From: Nemania diffusa
Lineage: Eukaryota; Ascomycota; Sordariomycetes; Xylariales; Xylariaceae
Reading direction: 5' to 3'
Length of the DNA stretch: 64,000 nucleotides
Assembly (NCBI GenBank): GCA_038501195.1
Contig: JBBPUQ010000004.1
Span: 1,302,001-1,366,000 of the forward strand
The notes beneath the pieces are model-generated. The model worked only from the letters and a program-made list of their open reading frames with translations, was not told the origin of the DNA and ran no database searches. How positions within the stretch are numbered: position 1 is the first letter of the stretch; each line of letters starts with the position of its first letter. Both the position numbers and the translations under genes were made by a program. Of this stretch, positions 1-12,245 are shown in pieces.

Positions 1-1299
1 GTTCAAAAGGTCCTCTTGCCTCTCTGGAATAGCTACAAGTTCTTTGAGGGCCAAGTCGCTCTACTGAAAAAGGTCGAAGACAAGGATTACCTCTTCGATC
101 CTAAGATGGAAAGTTCAAACAAAAATGTCATGGACCGTTGGATCCTTGCTAGTTGCCAGAGTTTATTGCAGTTTGTCAACGAGGAGATGGCGAGCTATCG
201 CCTCTACACGGTTGTCCCGAGATTATTGGGACTTATCGATGACACAACAAACTGGTACATTCGATTCAACAGGAAACGACTCAAGGGTGAATACGGCCTT
301 GACGATACTATCCATGCTCTTAACACATTGTTCGAGATTCTTTTCACATTATGCAAGGGTCTTGCACCCTTCACACCTTTCATCACAGAAACAATCTACT
401 CGAAACTGCTACCTCACATTCCAAAGGATCTACAGGGCGAGGATCCTCGAAGCGTTCATTTTCTTCCCTACCCTGATGTACGACAAGAACTTTTCGACCC
501 TGAGATTGAGCGCCGAGTTGCCCGTATGCAGAAAGTTATCGAGCTTGCTAGGGTATCTCGAGAGCGCCGGACTATCGGTCTTAAGACGCCTCTCAAGACA
601 CTTGTGGTGATCCACTCTGACCCGGAATATTTGGCTGATGTTAAATCCCTGGAAACTTACATCACAGAAGAGTTGAACGTCAGAGACCTAGTGTTGACTT
701 CAGATGAAGAGAAATATAATGTGCAATACTCGGTCGCAGCTGACTGGCCAGTTCTCGGTAAGAAGCTCAGAAAGGATCTGGCAAGGGTCAAGAAAGCTCT
801 ACCAAATATCAGCAGCGACGAGGTGAAGGAATTCACTAAGGCGAAGTTTATTATGGTCGATGGTATCCGACTCGAAGATGGTGATCTGAGGGTGAAACGT
901 GATGTCAAGCAAGACGATTCGCAAACCCTCGAACCTAACACAGACGATGACGTTCTTATCATACTCGACGCTGCCATCTACCCAGAACTCGCGGAGGAAG
1001 GTGTAGCAAGAGAGATTATCAACCGGGTACAGCGCCTCCGAAAGAAGGCCGGTCTCCAGCCCACAGATGACGTGAAGATGGAGTATAAGGTTCTTTCGGA
1101 TCCTGATGACATTGGCTTGTCAAAGGTACTGCATACCCAGACACAGGCGTTTGTGAAAGCCCTACGTAGACCCTTAGACAAACACGAGGTCACGCAGGTG
1201 CAAGGCGAAATCCCCACCGAAAAAGAGGAGGGTATTATTGTGGAAGAGGAACAAGAAGTACAGAAAGCGACTTTCTTGATCCGGCTACTAAAGTTATAG
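1..1299 (+). CDS. ils1: Cytoplasmic isoleucyl-tRNA synthetase, C-terminal part (5' end outside window)
   Basis: The reading frame is open from base 1 and stops at TAG 1297-1299, giving the last 432 residues of a class Ia synthetase that charges tRNA-Ile in the cytosol. The fragment starts with LPLWNSYKFF and then MDRWILAS, which resemble the region joining the catalytic core to the helical anticodon-binding domain of eukaryotic IleRS. DDTTNWYIRFNRKRLKG and the following APFTPFITE segment are typical of this family. The later part (about residues 200-430) is the eukaryote-specific C-terminal extension. The HIGH and KMSKS signatures lie upstream of the window and cannot be checked. There is no intron in this part. 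Identification rests on remembered family similarity and is strong; ValRS and LeuRS are less likely because of the NWYIRFNR and RRTIGLKTPLK segments. Confidence 0.93.
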   Translation, partial: VQKVLLPLWNSYKFFEGQVALLKKVEDKDYLFDPKMESSNKNVMDRWILASCQSLLQFVNEEMASYRLYTVVPRLLGLIDDTTNWYIRFNRKRLKGEYGLDDTIHALNTLFEILFTLCKGLAPFTPFITETIYSKLLPHIPKDLQGEDPRSVHFLPYPDVRQELFDPEIERRVARMQKVIELARVSRERRTIGLKTPLKTLVVIHSDPEYLADVKSLETYITEELNVRDLVLTSDEEKYNVQYSVAADWPVLGKKLRKDLARVKKALPNISSDEVKEFTKAKFIMVDGIRLEDGDLRVKRDVKQDDSQTLEPNTDDDVLIILDAAIYPELAEEGVAREIINRVQRLRKKAGLQPTDDVKMEYKVLSDPDDIGLSKVLHTQTQAFVKALRRPLDKHEVTQVQGEIPTEKEEGIIVEEEQEVQKATFLIRLLKL

Positions 1300-2572
1300 A
1301 GCGACCACCGTCAGGAGATCTGATCGGATACTATGACCGTATGACTTTGTTCAGATAGAAGTCTAAATGCACATGTATAGCCGGTCTCCTTTGTAGTTGA
1401 TATCATGTATTTCGGCTAGAACTTAAAGCTGCTGGTTTCACACCCAAGCCTTTCCGTGCTGAAGGAATTTGGGACCAAGTGCATGTTTTCCTCACTTGAA
1501 GCGCGATAATTCTAGAGCATGACTAAGTTTTTTCCGTTGGCAATATCAAATACTACCTAAATATCGATCATCGTGGTTTCTTTGCGTGCTTCTATAGCGA
1601 AGGGTAAGTTTCTTGCATGTGAGATTGTGGGGTTGCTAGCATCACTTACTAAGTAGCAATCTTTTAACTTTATGAACTCATTGGCACATTTGTCCTTGTG
1701 GATTGAGTTGTAGTCAGCAACGATACATTTCCCGTATACTGCGGCCTACATATAACTGTCTATATCAGTTGTCTATTTTGGGGGCGTCATTGGAAAGCGA
1801 TAGAAAGGCGTACCTCGGCTGAGCACTGTGAGACTGCAGTAGCGAACTTTTGAATCGGTCGTGTACGAGGCTGCATTTCAACCTCGTATGACGAATATAA
1901 TGAAACAACTGGGACAGGGTAATAAGTTTGCTGGCTCTTTGTGTATTTGTACGTGGTTTGATATTGTTTGTTGGAAGTTGGGTATAAGGAGAAGCAATTG
2001 TTCATAATACACTTTAGTACTTTTCCGGTCATCGGTTGGTATGGAGGTTCTTAGGTAGATACATTGACAATGCAGGTAATTAAACATTTGTTCGTTATAT
2101 TGCTACTGTAAAGTGATAGGTAAGTGGGTCTCCATTTGTATATAGCATTCCGGCCAATAAAAATAAAGGTACTGCCGCAAAGGTATTATGGGGCTTGGTT
2201 GGATGAACCGCGACAAAGACGCGACGACTTAAGCTTTCAGACACTCTCTCTTCTTTATTCTCTCTCTAACTGAACCACGAATTGCTTCCCCCTACCAACT
2301 TCCTCACTAATTGGATATTTGGATTGATTAATTGCTTGCACCGAAATTTTGAACAAAGCTTTTGCACCAACTTGACTCAATTGAGCGAGAACTATCTACT
2401 CTGTAGGCATTGGATTTTCACAATGCGCCTTCCACCATTGTTTATGACGACCGGTTCCGCTTGCGATTAGAACCCGCGGCAGTTCCTCACTCTTGCAGAC
2501 AACGACTCGCGAGAATTCTCTTTTACGCGGACCTCGCACCTCGACCTCTCATGCGATACCGTATCCATTGAT
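1300..2572. other. Spacer between ils1 and sfi1
   Basis: About 1.3 kb holding the 3' region of ils1 and the promoter of sfi1, which is read the same way. Only short unsupported reading frames occur. The last 350 bases become pyrimidine-rich, as in many fungal promoters. Confidence 0.6.
2241..2270 (+). promoter_or_regulatory. Pyrimidine-rich tract upstream of sfi1
   Basis: An almost pure C/T run about 300 bases before the sfi1 start. CT-rich tracts often precede transcription starts in filamentous ascomycetes. This is inferred from composition only. Confidence 0.3.
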
Positions 2573-5500
2573 ATGGGGGGCGATTTTCCTGGCCAGGAGC
2601 AGCCGACCGGTGATTTCTCCGATTTCTCTGACGATGAGGCTCTCCAACCCCAATTTCACCCCCAACCGAGTCGCCATGGCAGTCTCTTTTCGACCATCGG
2701 CTCGTCCGACATGGCTCACCTTGCCACGATTGACCGTAATGAATACTCGGACGAAGGTCGGTTCTGACCCTGCCCCGCCATGTTGATTTGTATTAGATCT
2801 TTCTACTAACTCGCGCTGCTCGCTGGTAGATATAAAGATCGTGTACGAGATTGTCACCCGAGCCGAAACTATCTTAACCGAAGACCTCACCCCATCCTCT
2901 CGCGTTCCAACACACGCGCTCTTTCTTGCCTACGATGAGATTCTTGCCGAGTATGGCATCGACCCGAGTGAGCGCCACATCAGTAAGGTGGTGTTCATGG
3001 TGGGTGGAGTCAAGGGCGAGCGGTCCTTGCTGGACAAGTTCAAAGCAGTTATGGCTCGAATGCACATAACTCTAGCTATAGAAGAACCACAAGGCTCCGA
3101 GGGCGAACATGAAGACCGTGAAGGTCCTCTTGTTGCTAACGATGCCGAAGATCATCGCATGACGGACGATGAGCATATACCTAATGCTCATATCGACGAA
3201 GCTGAATCTAACGACTACAAGGCTAGCTCCGACCATGTACCCGACCTCTCAATAGAAGCCCTTAGTGAGACTAGGGAGAGGCATCTCAGGGACAAAGCTC
3301 AGGCCTTCCGGAAAAAGCATCACACCCAATTCTTGGCCGTGGCCACTCTGCGGCGGTGGCAGAATTCAACCCAGCAGGCCAACTATTTAAGCGCGCAATC
3401 AGACGCAATACGTGAAGCAGAGATGATAGAAGGACTTGAAGAAAAATTCAATATCTGGAGGGCCAAGTCCGCCAAAGCCACATACGCAGCACCTGATAGT
3501 ATTCCCCCTAATGCATTTTCAAAACGCACAGAGAGAGTCGCGATTCGCGCACATGAGATATTGCTAGCGAAGAAAGCGTTGATAGGGTGGCGACAATCAA
3601 CCTGGGACGAATACTGTAAAAATCGAAACGCTCAACTGTTGGCGGATCAGCGGGCTAGGCAAGAATATGAGGAGGAGGATTTTAAGGAAAATCCTCATCT
3701 GGCTCGTCTTGCACAAAGAGCCCATAGAAACCTGGTTCTGTCACGGGCTTTTGCTACATGGTCAAACAGAGCCGAGGAAGAAGTCGCCAAGGCTGAAGTC
3801 GCTGCGAAGGCCTACGAAATGAGCTTGAAAGCAAAGGCTCTTGGTTTTGCTCGAAATCGCTCGGTTATAGATAGCATGAGACAACTGCTAGCTAGCAAAA
3901 CCGGCGGCGCTGTTGATTCTACCACCAGTCAAGTAGCTGCTCCGGAACCCCAGCCGCCTGTGTTGCCAGTCCCAGCTATCCCAGCTATCACGAATCCTAT
4001 TTCCGCCGCACCGATTCCTTCTCGACCCCATCTTCCATCTACCCGGCCGTTGTCCTCCGCGGCTATTGCTACTCAACTTCAAACTAGAAGACGCGCTGAA
4101 AAGCACACTACTTCCTCAGCTGCGCGACCCTCTACTATTATTCCTGTTACTACTGTACCGCCTGACCCTCCTCCTGTTGAGGAGGTAGATGCTAGGGCTC
4201 GTGCTTCTGCCTCTGCCTCTGCTTCTGTAGAACCCGTGGTCGTTGCTGATTCCACCGAGGCTGCTGACCCCACTGAGGATGCTGATCCTTCAGATGACGA
4301 TGAGTTAGATGAACGCACCATGTTAGCCCGAAGACACATACTGCGTATGAGATACTTTGGTGCCTGGGAGAAATACACGAGTGAAAATCTTGCAAAGGTT
4401 GCACAATTTAGAGAAGAGAGACAGGATCAACGGCTATCGCAGTCAGTATCAACTTGGCGCGATCAAGTCACCTCCAAGCGACAGCAGGCTGTCGACGTTA
4501 GGTTTGATTTTGAAGACAATAGGTCCTACCAAAGAGGGGCAAATGCCATTACTAAATGGAGGCAAAGATCCGGTCGGGAGGAACACCGCCGAGCAAAGGT
4601 TCTCGAATACTATGCTGAACGAGCTGAATATTATTCAAAAACTACGAAGGCACTTCCCGTCTTAAGGGGAAAAGCGGCACAGGCCGAGCAGAAAGATAAA
4701 CTGCTGGCGCTTTACGCAGATCGTACTAATTACTACTTGAGAGCTACACAAGCTTTATCAACTTGGCGAGAAAGAGCCCAGCAGGTTTCCCAGGTGCATC
4801 AACTCCAGGAGCACTATGGAGAGCGCGCCGATTATTACTACAGAACTCGAAACACCGTCTCTACATGGCAGCAAAAGACCAAGCAGAGACGAAAAGAGAG
4901 CCTGAGAGAAGCGCATTTAGAGACACGCCGCATAGTGAAAAGGGGCATGGGAGAACGCTGCATTAGACAATGGCGTAATAAACTTGTACCGAGCTATGAG
5001 CGCTATGAACTAATGAATGTGGCCCTGATGAATGCCACTGAGGATCGCGAATGGCGGCAGACCTCACAAGCATTCACTGAGTGGCGACGCCGGGCTCGGG
5101 AGCGGAATGAAGCGGCAGTCACAGGCGATGATATGCTCATGCATAAAGCTTTAGAGCAATGGCGAAACAGGGCAGCATTGCATAGAGACTTCGAAGCGGG
5201 TGCCGGAGAGCATTGGGAAGTAAAGGCGAAATCGCGGGCGCTGAAGAACTGGAATCTTAGCTCCCTCCAAGGTGCGAATCGGCCGGAGATGGTTGCCAAC
5301 GCATTAGAGAAGAAGGGAAGAAAGCTGCTACGGCAAGGATTTGAGACATGGTATGGCCAAACGGCCGAAAAGCTCGTCCCAGTACAATTACCCGATGGAA
5401 CCTACAGAAACGTGGGCCAGGTAGTTGAAGGTGCTCGACAGCAAGCCGTCGAGCACCAGGCCCGAGGGTTTCTAGACACATGGCGAGCGGCTGCAGCCAA

Positions 5501-5741
5501 TAGACCGGCGAATCCAGTACAGCAGGAAGAATACGCACCGACCCCTGGGCGTCCACGCCTCCTACTCGGGTCGTACCTCGGTAGAAGGGAGATGACGACG
5601 CCGCTCGCCCCCGTGCCTAGCCACCTCCGCTGGCAGGATCGCGATTCGGCGATGAGGAGGTCGGATTTTGGGGCCAGGGTTGGCGGCTCGGAACGCACAG
5701 CGAGGAATGCTAGGAATCTCCGGGTTTCTTGGGCAGCCTAG
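2573..5741 (+). CDS. sfi1: Sfi1-like centrin-binding spindle pole body protein
   Basis: Two exons, 2573-2756 and 2830-5741, give 1031 residues. The 73 bp intron starts GTCGGT, has an ACTAAC branch site and ends TAG; splicing restores the frame. Sfi1 forms long helices that bind centrin (Cdc31) side by side in the half-bridge of the spindle pole body and so licenses its duplication. From about residue 240 to 960 there are some 16 copies of the Sfi1 signature, a hydrophobic residue followed by an invariant-looking Trp and basic residues: LRRWQNS, LIGWRQS, FATWSNR, FGAWEKY, VSTWRDQ, ITKWRQR, LSTWRER, VSTWQQK, IRQWRNK, FTEWRRR, LEQWRNR, FETWYGQ, LDTWRAA. One copy (LPVLRGKA) has lost its Trp. A Pro/Ala/Ser-rich insert (about 420-560) splits the array. 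The N-terminus is acidic and Ser/Asp-rich. Confidence 0.9.
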
Positions 5742-6454
5742 CCTAGACTAGAGAGATGTTTGATAAACTGGCTGGTCTGCTTTGAATACGCGGACACAGC
5801 AGCGATCTAGATATTTTAGCGAGCGTTAAAGCTTGATCGAAGTGAAAGAATAAAAAAACAGTTCAATAATTGATTCTATGTATAAACGATAATTATGATA
5901 CTGAATGCCTAAGTATATGCGTAGGTCGATAGTAAATTGTCTACTACCTCCGTGTAAGTCCACCTAGGCACGGTAGATGCAGGTACGGTGTACCTATATA
6001 CAATTTATTTAGTCGCATACCCCACGTCATTTCGCAGTTACAGCTCAGCTACCGCGCCATGTAAGGAGACTAATACAGGGTCGTCTCTTGGACCAATGTC
6101 AGCTCTAAGATCAGATACACGCAGTGCCTAACAATAATTACCTCGGACGATTTATTATACTAATTCATTAACATCTATATTTAAAGTTAACATTTGATGG
6201 ATGCACGTTTTCTCTTGTACTAACTAGGTTCAAATAACAGGGATCGCGAAACGAGCCAGCAACCCAAAGAGACGTCTTTTAGTCTTTTGCGAAACCTACG
6301 CTGCGTTGCATTTCCTACGTACCTCGCTGGTGGCATCAGTGTCGCAAGCCGCGTTTCCCCTTCCGACCTTCCCGTGCCCCTCGACCGCCATCATCGCCGA
6401 CCCGACGATCGCTTAGCTATGCCATGCTATACATGACCGAGACGCGCCAATAGT
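5742..6454. other. Spacer between sfi1 and rav1
   Basis: 713 bases of sfi1 3' region and rav1 promoter. The centre (about 5840-6230) is AT-rich with no coding signal. No gene seen. Confidence 0.6.
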
Positions 6455-9400
6455 ATGAAGGCAGTCCTTCCAGGCAAGCCCGAAGCTAGCCTTCAAGCTA
6501 TCTCGACCGGATACTGGGACGGCAGGCGGATTGTAGTGTATATCACTGGAAATGCGCTCTCCATACTCTCCAACCCGGGTACTATCCTACACACCATCTA
6601 CGACGATGACAGCCGCAGTCTGGAGGCTGTGGCCTTTGACGAATCCTCGGGAAAGATAGCGGCATGCACAGACGGGACCGTTAGAATATACCGACCGTTA
6701 GGACATGATCATGATTCCCTCAAGGTTAGTCCGCGCTTATGCTGGCATGTTGCGCAAGCCACAGCACAGCACAGCACAGCACAGCACAGCACAGCACTGC
6801 TAACTCATCCGTTCGCAGTGGGCGTTGCAAGCTACCTCCGACATCGAGAGAGGCCCAAGCCCTGCCACGCTCTCCTGGGGCAGCTCCGAGGAGCTTCTCG
6901 TCGGACGATCATCCCTCTGGCTCTATGATACCGCATCAACACCCCCGACCTGTCACTGGAAACGAGAACTGGCGAGTCCTGCTAGATCCGCGCTCCTCTC
7001 ATACGACTCGTCCTACATCGCGTCCATCGGCTACCACGACCGTCTAGTCAAGATATGGCGGAGGTTGAACTTTGGCTCGGAGGAGGTCCATTTCGAGTAC
7101 AGCTATCTACCACACCCGCGAGCAGTCACTAGCATACAGTGGCGGAAACCATTCCATGTTGATCAGACCATCGAGAATGTCTTATATAGCTTCTGCGCCG
7201 ATAATACACTGCGCGTATGGACTACCGCGGATGGGGTCAGCGGTCATATGCTCCAGCTCTGGGGGAAGCTTGATCTGGGAGGCGCAATACCACAAGACCC
7301 CAAGAGTCAGAGGCAAGATCTGAGATGGGCTTTTATAATCAGCCAGCGAGACCTCGCGAATGCGACAGAAAAGGTCGTCCAAGAGCAGGGAAACGGCCAA
7401 GAAAAGGAGGATGTGGCTCTCCAGTACCTGTTGTCCATTGCTAATAGGGACACGGAAATATGTGTCGTCTTTGACGGCCACGGAAGCATGTCTGCCTGGG
7501 CGCTGGAGAACGTCAGTAGCAAGCCAAGGGGCGCCAATAATATTGACAATGTCGCATTCGTCAAGTCCAAGGACTTTGAATTTCTTAGCTACTCTGCTAC
7601 CACATCTCACGTTGAGATTTTGAGCTATTGCAACAAGTGTTCGGGTCATCTCCACATCCTCTTTCACCACTTCGATGGAAAGATTGAGGTGTTCGAGAGT
7701 AATATTGCAGACCTCCTAGACCCGACCTCTAGGCCTAGCCGACTAACTCACAGAGCCACATGGTCTGGACATTCTGGTCCGATCAAGAAGATCGTCCGAA
7801 ATTTCAGTGCACATGCCATAGTGTCACGGACCGAGAACGGCGAGACCGTCATTTGGAATCACCAACGAAGCAGACTGCTCAGGCACAACATTATCTCCGA
7901 ACGACGACATATACATAGAATATCTCTACTGAGGGGCGGCAGATTCGTCGTCTTTCTTCACCATGATACCCTCTCAGTATGGGATTGTAGATCCCCTGTT
8001 CACAAGCTGCTGGGCGAGTGCGAGTATAGCGTCCGAGGCAAGCCACTCTGTATTCTTGTTCTTCCACGACGAAATGCCGATGATGTTTCCGTCGCTCATG
8101 TAGCAACCGTCACGTCGGAACAGCGAGGCATAGTGTGGGAGGTACGCCTCCCCTTAGACTCTAACAATACCAATGGGGCAAAGAAGAATGGATATCAAAA
8201 TCCCATCCGAGAGTTCTGCACTTTCGAGCTAGAGGGTGCCGGAGACCTTGCGTACGTTCTGCCTGCCGATCCTGCCGGCTCAAAGCCTGTCGTATCTGGC
8301 TTTCTAGATGTATTTGCCCATGATGTAGCAGTGTCCTATACTCATAGTGGGCGCGTCGAATTTTGGACTGCCAGGGTTAATGCCACTCGAAACCAAGTCG
8401 AGTGGCTTTCCACCTGTTCCATGGAAACCGGGGTCTCGGAGCCTGCCCTGGTCAGTGGCAGCACGATGAAAAAGGCTGCGCTGGTGAACCAGAACCGATC
8501 CGCCGTGACCATCTGGGATATCCGAGGCGCACGACTAGAATATGAACAAGACTTTGAAAGCCATAATACGGTTCAAGACCTCGACTGGACCTCCACGCCT
8601 GACATGCAGTCTATACTTGCCGTAGGATTTCCATACCGCGTAGTGCTGCTTTCACAGATGCGATTCGACTATCTGAACAAGGGTCCAGCCTGGGCTTCAA
8701 TTCGAGAAATCAACATTCGAGAGTTTACGCCACACCCCATTGGGGACTCGACGTGGTTAAGCGATGGTAATCTCATAATCGGAGCTGGTAACCAGCTATT
8801 CCTGTATGACAGGAAATTCGAGGAAACGAGCGCCCTCATTACGAGTGTGCGGACCACGCACCACAAACCCAAGGATCAAGACCTATTTGAAGTGGTGCAG
8901 AAGTTGAATGGACCGCTACCCATAATTCATCCACAGTTCCTCAGTCAGTGTATCCTGGCAGGAAAGCACAAGCTGGTAAAACGAATACTCTTGGCTCTAA
9001 ATCACACCTTGAAATACCATGTCGAGGGCGATACAATTGACGACTACCTCGGCCTTGACCTGGCTGAATTTTACAGTGATAAATTTGTAGGTGGCCTAAA
9101 TGACCTAAAAGACTTCTTTGATAGTGCATTAACACAGCATAGTCTGCTGCTGGCGCCAACACGACCGATTCCTCGTATATTACACGTCGGATGTCATTTG
9201 ACGATCACGACGAAACCTTCACCGAGGAACTTGCAGTGAGCATATGTGAAAAACTCCAGAACATACCCCTACCCCAGCTCTCCGGCCATGAGCAAATCCA
9301 ATTAGTCGATATCGTCGAATGTGCCGGTGTGGTGGAGAAGCAGCGGAGGTCTCTGGATGAAAACGGAGCTAGGTTCATGGTTTTCTTTCGGCAGCACGCT

Positions 9401-10811
9401 TTGCGCAAAGGCAGGGTCAGCGAAATCCACATGTCTTGGAGGGAGATCAATTGGGCGTACCATTCCACTAGTCAGGATATTCTGACGGACTTCGTCTGCC
9501 GTAGTTATCATGGAACCATGTTATGGGAGAACGCGAGAGAGAGTGGCATATTTATGTGGCTGACTGACGCTAACGCTGTGGTAAGTTCTCCTTCGTGGTA
9601 TTTTTCTAGCAAGATACTAAAGACACATGCAGAGGGCGCAATTCGAGACCATTGCACGCAATGAGTATACGAAAGGCGAGATAAAGAATCCTGTCGATTG
9701 CAGTCTATTCTACTTCGCTCTGAAGAAGAAAGCTGTCCTTCAGGGTCTCTGGCGCATGGCTACCTGGAATAGGGAGCAAGCCGCGACACAGCGGCTCTTA
9801 GCAAACAACTTCGAGGACCCTAAGTGGAAAACGACAGCGTTGAAAAATGCATATGCTCTGCTCAGCAAACGTCGCTTCGGTAGGTTTAGTCGCTATGGTA
9901 TTAGTACGCTTACTAACGCTGGGGGCAGAATATGCAGCCGCTTTCTTTCTCCTCGCGGATCACTTGCAAGACGCTGTCAACGTCTGTTTGAACCAGATTA
10001 AGGATCTACAGCTTGCTATCGCTATTGCTCGGGTTTACGAAGGTGACACGGGCATAGTTCTAAAAAGGCTATTGGAAAACGAAGTGCTGGCTGTGGCTGC
10101 ACAAGAAGGGAATCGATGGCTTGCTTCCTGGGCATTTTGGATGTTGAAAAGGAGGGACATGGCCGTCCGAGCTCTTATAGTAAGCCAACCCCCTTATACG
10201 AAAACTCGATATGAGAAACTGACCATAAATAGACTCCCGTCTTTACACTCCTGGATACCCCGGCGTCTCCAGATCTCAAGGCAAAGCTATTCCTTACCGA
10301 CGACCCAGCCCTCATCGTCTTATACTCGCAACTCCGGCAAAAGAGCCTGCAGACCCTCCGGGGCGCTTCTAAAGTCACCCCGCGGATAGAATGGGACTTC
10401 GTGATCCACAACGCGGGGCTCTATGATCGCATGGGCTGTGACCTGCTCGGTCTCGACCTCGGTACGTCTACGCCACATCCTCCTCTCCCCCCTCTTCCCT
10501 CGACATACCTACATCATTTACATCATTTCCTCTGCGTTCCTGCCTGACTAACTAAACTAATACAATGTGTGTGTGCAGTCCGCAATTGGGAGTTCCTCCG
10601 CCTCCCCATGCCAACGCAGGGCTTCGGCGGCGACATCGCCGACCCCACGGCGCTGCTGCGCCGCCGCAGCTCGCTCATCGTGCAGGACATCCCGCTGTCC
10701 CCCGCCGTGCCCGGCGACGTCATGAGGACGGGCGGTCGCGGCACTAATCCGCCTGCCAGCGCGTTTCAGGAACCGGATGCGAACTCGTTGCTGGATTCGT
10801 TTGGATTTTAG
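6455..10811 (+). CDS. rav1: RAVE complex subunit Rav1 (V-ATPase assembly factor)
   Basis: Model join(6455-6724, 6819-9086, 9143-9580, 9633-9879, 9929-10179, 10233-10461, 10579-10811) gives 1311 residues, close to the size of yeast Rav1. RAVE reassembles the vacuolar H+-ATPase V1 and V0 sectors. The N-terminal half is a set of WD40-like beta-propeller repeats (for example VLYSFCADNTLRVW, GETVIWNH, LSVWDCR). The second half carries the Rav1p_C domain with strongly family-like blocks: FTEELAVSICEKLQ, QDILTDFVCRSYHG, NPVDCSLFYFALKKK, QGLWRMATWN, ATQRLLANNF, ALKNAYALLSKRRF, YAAAFFLLADHLQDAVNV, TPRIEWDFVIHN, LVRNWEFLR. Introns 3-6 have clear GTAAGT, GTAGGT, GTAAGC or GTACGT donors and keep these blocks in frame. 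The 9087-9142 intron (GTAGGT...CATAG) is the least certain: it is chosen because it connects the two frames, and a small sequencing frameshift is an alternative. Confidence 0.92.
6761..6797 (+). repeat. ACAGC pentanucleotide microsatellite in rav1 intron 1
   Basis: Seven perfect tandem ACAGC units plus AC, lying wholly inside the 94 bp first intron (6725-6818). The repeat ends shortly before a GCTAAC branch site, so length changes would alter donor-to-branch spacing but not the protein. Confidence 0.95.
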
Positions 10812-11759
10812 TTATGAGGTGGTGATGGGGTGATAGTGGCGGCGAACTACGTGTTGTTGTTGCGTGTGTTCTTGTAATGAATGTGTAGGTGCTGGTACTG
10901 TTAGATACCTACTTAAAAATACATGTCTGAATACCTAGGTGGCGAGGAGTAGCTTCTGTATAATAAAATAATCGTCTGCTACTGTTTGCCGGGTTGTAGT
11001 TGGTAGGGCTTGGTGAGGGAGGTAGTCTGGCTTGTCTTGACTGGGGTTGTATTAATAGCAATGTTATTCGGTCTGTATAGGTAGGTTGGGGGTAGATGTG
11101 CATTTACTGGGATGGGATGGTGTGGTAGTGTTTATGAGTTGTTTATTTAAGTGATGTTTGTTGGCAGTTTATATGAGCTTTATGCTGTATAGAAATATAA
11201 CAAAGAATGGGAATTCTCTATTATGAATGATATCATTGCCTATGAGTAATCAAATGGCGTTCTACGCTATGATCTTGTCCGAAGCCTGGTTAGAGTACAA
11301 TAATCGGCAGACAGATTAGGAAGCAGTGTATGAGTGTGATTAGAGTCATTAGACGGTATGTATCTACTTAAGTATGAGTCACGGCCGTTAGCAATGTTAG
11401 TCCAAGATAGATTTCGCTTACCTCAAAAGGCATACAGTACACCAGGTTTACTCTTCAGGGGTATAATACTGTAGGAGCGAGCAACTTACATTCGCCAATT
11501 TGAAAGCAATCACGTGACTTGGCGTCGCGCGTCTAAGTCTCACCAAGCTGTAAGAGAGCCGGCGACGCGCCCTTTAAACAGCATTGCCACCCGCGTCATC
11601 TTCTTCTCAAAATAATCATATAAGCACGTCTTCGTCGTTAGATTTCCTCAAGAATTCTTCTCACCTAAGTATACTGAAATCCTTCAATTTGGCGACAAAC
11701 TCTAAGGGCACTATAAATCAACCAACAGCGCATCACCAAGCACCCACATTCGAATAGCC
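10812..11759. other. Spacer between rav1 and the alkyltransferase gene
   Basis: 948 bases. The first half is T/G-rich 3' sequence with TAGGTAGG-like words near 11080. The second half is the promoter of the downstream gene, with a CACGTG at about 11512 and a CTATAAAT about 45 bases before the start codon. No gene seen. Confidence 0.55.
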
Positions 11760-12245
11760 ATGGCCACAGCATTGAAGCGAAAGCGCACTGTCAACCCAGT
11801 TTCAGAAGACAACACCTCCAGAAAACAGCCCAAGATAATCCCCAGCCGAAATCTCACTTTAGAAGAGGTCCCACGCCCCGAAGACATGGGGCCCCAGCTG
11901 CAACGCATAGCCACCAGCACGCGCACCCCCTTCGAGAAGCGCGTGTGGACTCTCCTCTGCCAGATCCCTCCCGGCCGCGTCTCGACGTACGGGCTGCTGG
12001 CCTCGCACCTCGGCTCGTCGCCGCGCGCGGTCGGCAACGCGCTGCGCCGCAACCCGTTCGCGCCGCAGGTGCCGTGCCACCGCGTCGTCGCCACCGGCGG
12101 CGCGCTCGGCGGGTTCAAGGGCTTCCCGTCCAAGAACGGCGAGGGCATCACGGTGGGCGAGAAGGTAGCGTTGTTGAGGAGGGAGGGGGTCAGGATTGAT
12201 GGGAGGGGGAGGGTGTTGGGGACGCCGTGGGGCGGGTTTGCTTAG
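11760..12245 (+). CDS. mgt1: O6-alkylguanine-DNA alkyltransferase (MGMT/Ogt family)
   Basis: A single exon of 161 residues. The protein transfers the alkyl group of O6-methylguanine in DNA to its own cysteine in a one-time reaction. The active-site motif PCHRVV is present, with Cys at residue 106, followed by GALGGFKGFPSKNG and GEKVALLRREG as in the family. Upstream, RVWTLLCQIPPGRVSTYGLLA carries the Tyr (residue 77) that contacts the phosphate, and RAVGNALRRNP is the helix-turn-helix with the probable arginine finger at residue 89. The first 45 residues are a basic, poorly conserved extension (LKRKRT, SRKQPK) that could be a nuclear signal. GC content rises sharply from about base 11930 to 12170. 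The short length is typical of fungal members that lack the full N-terminal domain. Confidence 0.95.
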   Translation: MATALKRKRTVNPVSEDNTSRKQPKIIPSRNLTLEEVPRPEDMGPQLQRIATSTRTPFEKRVWTLLCQIPPGRVSTYGLLASHLGSSPRAVGNALRRNPFAPQVPCHRVVATGGALGGFKGFPSKNGEGITVGEKVALLRREGVRIDGRGRVLGTPWGGFA

